Shown here one piece after another: positions 59,101 to 64,000 of a DNA stretch of 64,000 nucleotides. Location of the stretch: the NCBI GenBank assembly GCA_009801085.1, contig VNWV01000001.1:4526001-4590000 (forward strand), written 5' to 3'. The DNA comes from Lasiodiplodia sp. COLG20. Lineage: Eukaryota > Ascomycota > Dothideomycetes > Botryosphaeriales > Botryosphaeriaceae. The first letter of the stretch is position 1; each line of letters starts with the position of its first letter. Both the position numbers and the translations under genes were made by a program. The notes under the pieces were generated by a model that saw only the letters and a program-made list of their open reading frames with translations, ran no database searches and was not told the DNA's origin.

Positions 59101-59556
59101 AGCGGGTTCATGTCGAAGCCACTCGCGCTAGGCAAGAGGTTTGGAGGCAGCAGCGGCCGTGTGGAGAAGCAAGTTGCGAGTCAAATCTCGAGTCAAGTCT
59201 CAAGCTACTCACTGCGTAGGGTTGCTGCCAACAATGCCAGCCTCCGCCATGCCGCTGTCAGCCCCGCTGGCAGTGGGGCTAGTCAGGTGTCGCGCTTCTC
59301 AACCAGCACCGCCGGTGGCGATAGCGATGAGGATCGCGGCTGGGGTAGAGGTAGCAGCCGGGGTCGTTCAACCAGCTCGCAACGGCCGACAAGGAAGCGA
59401 GAATTCAGTGTCCCTGGAACGCGGTGGAATGTGGAGTACGTCGGCCTCAGCGGGGTTCGGGAGAGGCTCGCGGAAAAAAGGAGGGAGAAGAAGAGGAATG
59501 AATTGAGGAGAATGATCGGGCCTAAGTTCTACGTCAAGAGCACGAGCATTGTCTGA
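56188..59556 (+). CDS. Large, mostly disordered conserved fungal protein
   Basis: One intronless frame of 1,122 residues from MPSARPQDAYSLLEQSFNDA; the frame is open a little further upstream but lacks an ATG. The protein is Ser/Pro/Thr/Arg-rich throughout with many SP and TP sites, so phosphorylation is likely. Short motifs interrupt the low complexity: REWDTNFMRNVAVRRKRQEK (about 255-275), PERHRMLRHAGKNLALRQSS, a Pro-rich ITPPPVPPKEPLSLSTPP that looks like an SH3 ligand, and near residue 870 LHPFWRPRGFWDDFDSESED with an acidic run. The last 30 residues are a basic helix (RERLAEKRREKKRNELRRMI) ending GPKFYVKSTSIV. I know of no name for it. A cortical or signalling scaffold would fit, but this is inference from composition. 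Confidence 0.85.
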   Translation: MPSARPQDAYSLLEQSFNDAPQLRAHKQFPRRQDDRQNVFPAAAPVRTSSYHDDETSTQFSSANSTPLASPLAPPPLVTGHDNGLPPTPPSASNDGARRDTSSTPQFADGVMDNLLSKQPSIRTPINQRSPPTPDPSPPRSTRSGQKNLPPPTIRYPSSRADSFTTARSHLESEDSESQASFHDALTPRQQGGEHARESNQRYDGLGLAFESEAGDVTPTERNPSGLPGYEDSPSFDGTWESNGRRDQIPDREWDTNFMRNVAVRRKRQEKPPRTPPEQTSPRDSGLDLSPISIMKRGQILDDRAGDIKRHARNPTLDRFAQDIGWPNDAGESPKTDSKRFSTASSTSTVVEAVVVATPPERHRMLRHAGKNLALRQSSDTTFERSATRRAHRTSLLSNDTPPHRLLHHKARIPERRNRDSIDSAFSYISSEAPVPEPQPKHDSIPVLVFPTSLEDSPKAAETPRRLQVQFHSLTDTQQSPSRVSEVPNGDYVHVESPRRAHRKSSFGSSSVVSKASSKVPEDWPLPREGIRNFTAPAVMTSKGTTITLSRAPSSPQREASFRRRVDITPPPVPPKEPLSLSTPPLSPTDRVPSPPATSEVQKLLQQRRPVDSMVMRRSSDRTSSRTEEIPRGSSLDRSMSGDRTHLSPESPMMIYSGRTSLDHARHHNTTTPFSQMSDTSGLEISEATAISIYPHNNHSLLVVQQVAQTDSNSNSNSSTTYHTTTSRRRSVSSPPLGRELSPPLDRELTPPTLTFNPATPPQQLIDDSEAAANGSVDSPLKNPRKPPEPPAFKIIPPTPASELERDPMGESAIASSSSRPKRRQTLAKRARRYSDTILNPILGRTTSAAKRSPKGQANAAATPKQPKDANLHPFWRPRGFWDDFDSESEDEWDEEFGDDRLPRGGDTSDVGEEDEERERQKRKIGALGRRLTNGFKGSGGFLIGNSLGMERHGSNARRHYVNVSGLTSKTSGFMSKPLALGKRFGGSSGRVEKQVASQISSQVSSYSLRRVAANNASLRHAAVSPAGSGASQVSRFSTSTAGGDSDEDRGWGRGSSRGRSTSSQRPTRKREFSVPGTRWNVEYVGLSGVRERLAEKRREKKRNELRRMIGPKFYVKSTSIV

Positions 59557-60460
59557 TGGGGGATGATTGTGATGAGGTATACGAAGGGATGATGATACTG
59601 GATGATGAATGATGGCTCTCTCCATTCTATTCTGATTCTATCATGTCGCCTAGCTGTCTTTCCTTTATTTTTTGTTTCTTTTGTCCATTGTCCATCGGAT
59701 TTCTCATCTCCTGGATATGGATTTTCTCTAATGTGTCACGATGAGATGAAGATGAGGGATGATTGATGATGGGAGGGGTTGGATACCATGGGATATTCCC
59801 GCCAAGCTGGGAAAAGAGCCGGGCAACATGAATTGTATATGTGTATGGAATTGCTTGAAAAGCAGGATAAGGATGAAGAGACGATATCACGACCTTTCTT
59901 TCTTGTTGTTTATTTTGTTTTGCTTCAGAAGCGTGTCCCTACGGCTCCTTCGGTTCTGTCGAGGCAGTGTCAACTGCTCAAACCTCAACTGTTTCGAGAA
60001 CCAAGAAAACAAAAAAGAGACGAGACCACTTTCTATTATGCGAGTTTATCTCACTATCACCCTCCCCTTGTCAGCTGTTTCTGCCATTCTGCAAATGCTC
60101 CGCAACTGGATTCTTTGCATCAGCCGGGCCATGCTTTCCATCTTCATGGACAGTCTTGATACTCTTCTATTCTGTCGTTAACCGTTTCTGATTTTTCTTT
60201 GCTCTAGCTTCTTTTTTCTGTACAACACGCAAGATTCACGATGAATGCTACGAAGTGCGGAAAACATAACGACTTGATGACCCAGGGTGGCTGTTTGTGC
60301 GTTTCAACCAGTAGAGCTCCTTTTTGTTTGACTTCCTATTTCTCTCAGCTCACATGTACGGAGTCGTTAATGAACCAAGGGGAAGCGGGACGAGGGTGCC
60401 GTGGGACGAAGGATGCCAAGGGCTGACACGGGCTATGATAACGAATTGCATGATTTATGC
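59557..60460. other. 3' flank and spacer left of MITE copy 3
   Basis: AT-rich downstream sequence with TGATGATG-like runs (59572-59612 and 59751-59772). Open frames at 59759-60191 overlap each other in different registers and are not convincing. Confidence 0.4.
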
Positions 60461-60708
60461 TACAGGGGGGTGTTGCAGCTGATGGCTAGCGTGAATTTAT
60501 TTTTCGCTCATACCATAGGTAGTTGAAGCTATCGTCCGGATGTAAATGTCGAATTAATAAGTATACATTCACGTCCGGATGATAGCTTCAACTACACACA
60601 CATGTTCTTTTTCATTGTGGGGAAATAAAAGAACTGAGGCACACCTACGCTATGTTCTCTGGCCTTGCTATTCTTCGCGCTAGCCATCGGCTGCAGCACC
60701 CCTCTGTA
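60461..60708 (+). mobile_element. MITE, full copy 3
   Basis: The 248-bp element runs from TACAGGGGGGTGTTGCAGCT to GCTGCAGCACCCCTCTGTA. Its terminal inverted repeats of about 33 bp have around four mismatches and TA ends. The inner palindrome (GAAGCTATCGTCCGGATG against ACGTCCGGATGATAGCTTC) is at about 60523-60590. The loop and right spacer differ from copy 1, so the two copies are not recent duplicates. A run of 17 A residues starts two bases after the right end. Confidence 0.88.
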
Positions 60709-61435
60709 CAAAAAAAAAAAAAAAAATGCAGCATGTGAAGAGCGTTGGTGGAAAATTTTGCTGGTGCGGTTTGTGAGTTGATTGGACCAGCCACCGGCAC
60801 AACCAGTTCTCCACAGTGGTACGCATTCATTGGTGCAGCAAGGCTTGCAGCCGTCAGCCAAGGTCTTCAAGGCGGGCCTTCTTACTTGCATACACGGATG
60901 GCGGAGAAAAACGGCTTGGCAGGCGTTCTGTAGAGGCCGATGGCGATGGTCGAAACGAGAGCTGAGGTAAGACTTGGTGTCGCTCGCCCTGTCACGGATG
61001 CACGATGTCGCCTCGGATCTCCGGATGGCCAATGGCCGGTGTTGGGCCAAGATAGCGGGTTCGCAGAGGCTTCCGGTTGGCTGCAGTGGGCGTAACTTGC
61101 TTTTTTCTGTAAGCGAACTGTCTTTTAAGTGAGGAGCCAGTCGTCGGCGAGCTTTTCTTATACATCCGGGAATTCTTCAACAGACTGAAGCATGGTGACG
61201 TGCTGACCTCGTAAAGGTCCGCAAGGCTGATTCAGCTGCAGCAAGGGGGCCATTGGTCTGCACACTCGCCTTCCCTGCATAATTCATGTCGGACGAAATG
61301 ATAGGTGCTTTTGCTCCTTGCCGGTTGTGGCCATCACGTGCCGACGCATCGTCGAGTCTCACGCGTCTCGCGTCTCCCGCCCGCCTGCAACAACAGCACC
61401 ACCCACCTCCACACTGCAGGCCACCATAACATGAC
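60709..61435. promoter_or_regulatory. Upstream region of STN1
   Basis: 730 bp between MITE copy 3 and the Stn1 start, with a poly(A) tract at 60710-60726 and a C-rich leader ending CATAACATGAC. An out-of-frame ATGACATGA (61431-61439) overlaps the start codon: it is a two-codon upstream frame whose stop overlaps the main ATG, and it could lower translation. Confidence 0.45.
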
Positions 61436-62451
61436 ATGACCACCAGCGCCGGCGCCGAGGTCCTGCAATTCTACCCCGAGCGCTACTACTCGGCGTCGCC
61501 GACCTACAACACATGGGTCAAGCTCACGGCCGCCGCCGTCCACCGGCTTCGACCCGCGCCAAGCCAAGCTGGCATGTACTACCAGCAATCCCCCATCTGT
61601 ATGCGGCCGACCGGGGACCTTGTTTTTACTGATTGCATTTCCTCTTTGCAGACCGGGCCATCTCGCGCACCGACAACTTCGACCCCGTCGTCCACCCCAC
61701 CTTCTTCCACCTCAACCACCCGATCCGCTTCGTGCGCCTGGTCGGCACTGTCGTCGCCGTCGAGGACCTCGGCCCGCGCTTCGTGCTGCTCACGCTCGAC
61801 GACGGCAGCGGCGCGACGCTCGAGCTGAAAGTCACGCGCCTGTCGCCGGCCGAGAGCGCGCTGCACGCCGCCGCTACTGCTACCGCTCCTGCTGCCACTA
61901 CTTCTGCCTCTGGCGGCTCCACCACCTCTTCCTCATCATCATCGTCTCCCTCAACCTTCCACACCACCGTCGACAACCTCGTCGTGCGCAGCGCCATCGG
62001 CGTCTTCGAAGTCCTGGTCGGCGGCGTCCCCGTCGACATCGGCACCACGATCAAGGCGAAGGCCACGCTCGGCACCTTCCGCGGCGCGGTGCAGGGCGTG
62101 CTGCAGCGGTGCTGGGTGCTGCGCGGTAGTGGCGGCGGCGGCTCCTCCTACTCGTCGACGCGCGACGAGGCGGCGGAGTGGCTCGGCACGGCGACCTTCA
62201 TGCTGTCGGTGCTGGCGAAGCCGTGGGTGCTGAGCGCCGACGACGTCAGGCGGCTGGAGCGGAGGCTGGCGCGGGAGGAGAAGCAGAGGCGGGACGAGGA
62301 GAGAAGGGCGGAGCGGAGGAGGGCGGAGAGGGCGAGGAGGAAGGAGGAGGTTTATCGGGAGAGGAGGGAGAAGATGAGGGTTTATGAGGAGAAGGTGGAG
62401 CGGAGGAGGAGGCAGGAGGAGGTGTTGATGAATAAGGGGGCGTTGGTGTAG
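61436..62451 (+). CDS. STN1: Stn1-like CST-complex telomere capping protein
   Basis: Two exons, 61436-61598 and 61652-62451 (53-nt intron, phase 1), encode about 320 residues. The N-terminus (VLQFYPERYYSASPTYNTWV, KLTAAAVHRLR) and then FFHLNHPIRFVRLVGTVVAV with FVLLTLDDGSGATLELKVTR are the Stn1/RPA2-type OB-fold signature seen in fungal Stn1. Stn1 works with Ten1 (and Ctc1/Cdc13 where present) to cap telomeres and recruit polymerase alpha-primase. An Ala/Ser/Thr-rich loop (about 140-175) interrupts the fold. The C-terminus from about residue 250 is a long, highly charged Arg/Glu helix (RRLERRLAREEKQRRDEERR), not the winged-helix pair of yeast or human Stn1, in line with the short filamentous-fungal form. 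The intron boundary near PIYRAISRTD is my best choice. Ten1 is not in the window. Confidence 0.86.
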
Positions 62452-62869
62452 CGTTTGGTTGGGTCGTCGCCTGCTTCTCTATCTTGCTGTGGGCTTTTGG
62501 AACGGATGCTGGGCGCTTCTGGAGTTTTTTTCGTTGGATACGACCTCATCCCCCGATCGTCATTGGAAAAGGCTTATCTAGTTTGCGTTTCTAGGAAACG
62601 AATCAACCACGACATTAACGATCAAGTATATCAGATGGTGACCGTTTTGTACAAGCTTTTGATTAGATTAAGCACTAATTACAGTAGTCTAGAAATGCCA
62701 GAACGCGAAGAACACCCTGTAGAGACCGTCTCAACTCGTAAGTCAGATGCACAAAAGCAAAACTCGATCCACATTATGTACAGCCCTTCTCCCCTATCTT
62801 CACTCCATTACCCCGTTTCATTAACGTACCACCATTTCATCGAATCCGTTTCGTTTACTGATCATAGTT
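62452..62869. other. Spacer between convergent STN1 and the terminal gene
   Basis: About 420 bp of AT-richer 3' flank for both genes. The frame at 62455-62979 is chance and overlaps the next gene in antisense. Confidence 0.5.
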
Positions 62870-64000
62870 TTACCAGAGGAGGTTGCCGTTATCATAGGTC
62901 TTGCAGGCGTAGTTGTTGGAGAAGGAGACCTCGAAGGAGTCGGAGCCGGACTTGCCGCCGGTGTAGGAGCAGGTGCTAGCCGAGACGTCGACGTTGAAGA
63001 GCGAGCAGTAGGTGCCGACGGTCATCTTGTTCTTGACGACGGCGACGGCGTTGAAGCTGTTGCAGGGCTGGTAGCGGAAGAGGGTCCACCAGCCGGCGGC
63101 GGCCTTGTTCTTGGCGACCTGGGCCTCGGCGTAGGCGGCGCACTGGGCCGGGTTGTAGGGGCCCGCAAAGAAGCGCTGGCCGACAAGGGCGCCCGCCTTG
63201 ATCATGACGCCGCCGCCGTTGCACTTGGTGCCGGATTTCCAGCCGTTGTTCTTGGAGCCCGAGTTGCAGGAGGGAGGGGTGACGACGGCGGCCTTTTTGT
63301 TGTAGCCGTTGGAGCCGGTGATGACGACCTGGAAGAGGTTGCGGTACTGGCCCGTGTTGGTGGCCGAGTCGACGCTGACGGAGCTGCCGAACAGGGCGCA
63401 CTTGATGTTGGTCGTCGAGGCGAGGTCGGCCAGCAGGCAGATGTCCGCGTTGCCGTCCATGCTGGGGTCGCGCTCGAAGTAGATGTTGAAGCCGGTGCAC
63501 AGGGCGGTGGCGTCGCAGAAGGCGGCGCACGAGCTGGCGCTGTACGTGTCGAGCGTCTTGTACGTCAGGTACGTGCTGAGCTGCGTGGCGCCGTTCTGGT
63601 CGGTGAAGCTCAGGTCGTAGTTGGTCGGCACGGCGGCCGCCTGGGCGGAAGCGGAAGCGTGGAAGGGAGCGTACGCCAGGAAGGCCGAGGCCGTGTCAGG
63701 GGTCGGGACAGGACCGGCACCCGTGGCCAGCGCAGTGCAGAACGGAGAGGTCGATGTCGGCAGGCTGACGTCAACGATGGCCGAGGTCGAAGTGCTGGTG
63801 GAGCTGCTCGAGGTGGAAGTCGAGGTGCTGGAGCTGGTCGACGTCGTCGTGCAGCTGGTCGAGGTGGAAGTCGAAGTCGAAGTACGGAAGTGTCGCTTCA
63901 TTTTGTAAGCAGCGCTGATGGCAGTGGTGGCCGCGGAGCTGGCGGCATTCACAGCGGACGCATCGGCGTAGCTGCTGGTGGCAGTGGCGCCGACGGGAGC
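62870..64000 (-). CDS. Secreted or cell-surface Ser/Thr-rich, Cys-containing protein (5' end missing)
   Basis: The frame is open to the window edge, so the start lies beyond 64000; about 376 residues are visible. The visible part begins Ala/Ser-rich. A Ser/Thr stretch of about 35 residues follows (repeated TST/STS), the type that is heavily O-mannosylated. After that come FCTALATGAGPVPTPDTASA and a Cys-containing region (SSCAAFCDATALCTGFNIYF, then NIKCALFGSSVSVDSATNTG and YRNLFQVVITGSNGYNK) that recalls PAN/apple-like modules in fungal wall proteins. The C-terminal part has more cysteines (CSLFNVDVSAST, CSYTGGKSGSDSFEVSFSNN) and ends DNGNLLW. No GPI signal is seen at the C-terminus. Carbohydrate binding or adhesion is a guess. 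Confidence 0.85.
   Translation of the reverse strand, partial: APVGATATSSYADASAVNAASSAATTAISAAYKMKRHFRTSTSTSTSTSCTTTSTSSSTSTSTSSSSTSTSTSAIVDVSLPTSTSPFCTALATGAGPVPTPDTASAFLAYAPFHASASAQAAAVPTNYDLSFTDQNGATQLSTYLTYKTLDTYSASSCAAFCDATALCTGFNIYFERDPSMDGNADICLLADLASTTNIKCALFGSSVSVDSATNTGQYRNLFQVVITGSNGYNKKAAVVTPPSCNSGSKNNGWKSGTKCNGGGVMIKAGALVGQRFFAGPYNPAQCAAYAEAQVAKNKAAAGWWTLFRYQPCNSFNAVAVVKNKMTVGTYCSLFNVDVSASTCSYTGGKSGSDSFEVSFSNNYACKTYDNGNLLW

Noticed and set aside
1..64000. tRNA, rRNA or CRISPR array
   Set aside because: I looked for B-box-like GGTTCGANTCC and for regularly spaced repeats and saw none. tRNAscan or Infernal could still find a missed tRNA.
1..64000. Secondary-metabolite or toxin gene cluster
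   Set aside because: No polyketide synthase, NRPS, terpene cyclase, P450 or transporter is present; the lone transcription factor has no such neighbours.

Overview
This window is nuclear DNA of a filamentous ascomycete (Pezizomycotina; a Dothideomycete is my best guess from the flavour of the proteins, not proven). The support is short introns of about 50-125 nt with GT..AG borders, pyrimidine-rich leaders, no operons, genes on both strands separated by hundreds to thousands of bases, and orthologues of typical fungal housekeeping genes.

Left part (1-26 kb) is a normal gene-bearing region: UTP-glucose-1-phosphate uridylyltransferase (592-2159), an unnamed fungal protein with a long basic tail (2840-4937), a BuGZ/ZNF207-type zinc-finger protein (6564-8077), a 3.3 kb spacer holding a MITE, a Cys/Met-metabolism PLP enzyme (11371-12588, minus), a cyclophilin that probably makes cytosolic and mitochondrial forms (13192-14148, minus), an Ent3-type epsin (15145-17002), ribosomal protein uL14/L23 (18394-19261, minus) and a 1,268-residue unnamed protein (22004-25992).

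Middle part (26-45 kb) is gene-poor. It has three possible tiny genes (two with membrane segments), at least one decayed reading frame (34.5-35.4 kb) and probably another (31.9-32.5 kb), short tandem repeats, a CA microsatellite, MITE fragments, and several promoter-looking TATA-like plus CT-rich stretches with no convincing gene behind them. This looks like a decayed accessory block inside conserved sequence.

Right part (45-64 kb) is conserved again: mitochondrial proline dehydrogenase (45264-46798, minus), a Zn2Cys6 transcription factor (48903-51397), a mitochondrial NDUFAF3-like complex I assembly factor (52394-53196, minus) divergent from a small beta-grasp-like protein (53856-54368), a 1,122-residue disordered protein (56188-59556), the telomere-capping protein Stn1 (61436-62451) and a secreted Ser/Thr-rich, Cys-containing protein cut by the window end (62870-64000, minus).

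The most notable non-coding structure is a MITE family: two full copies (10196-10433 and 60461-60708) and two fragments (34284-34420, 45000-45097). They have 31-33 bp terminal inverted repeats, TA at both ends, and a strongly conserved inner palindrome. I found no transposase, CRISPR array, rRNA or tRNA gene, and no secondary-metabolite gene cluster.
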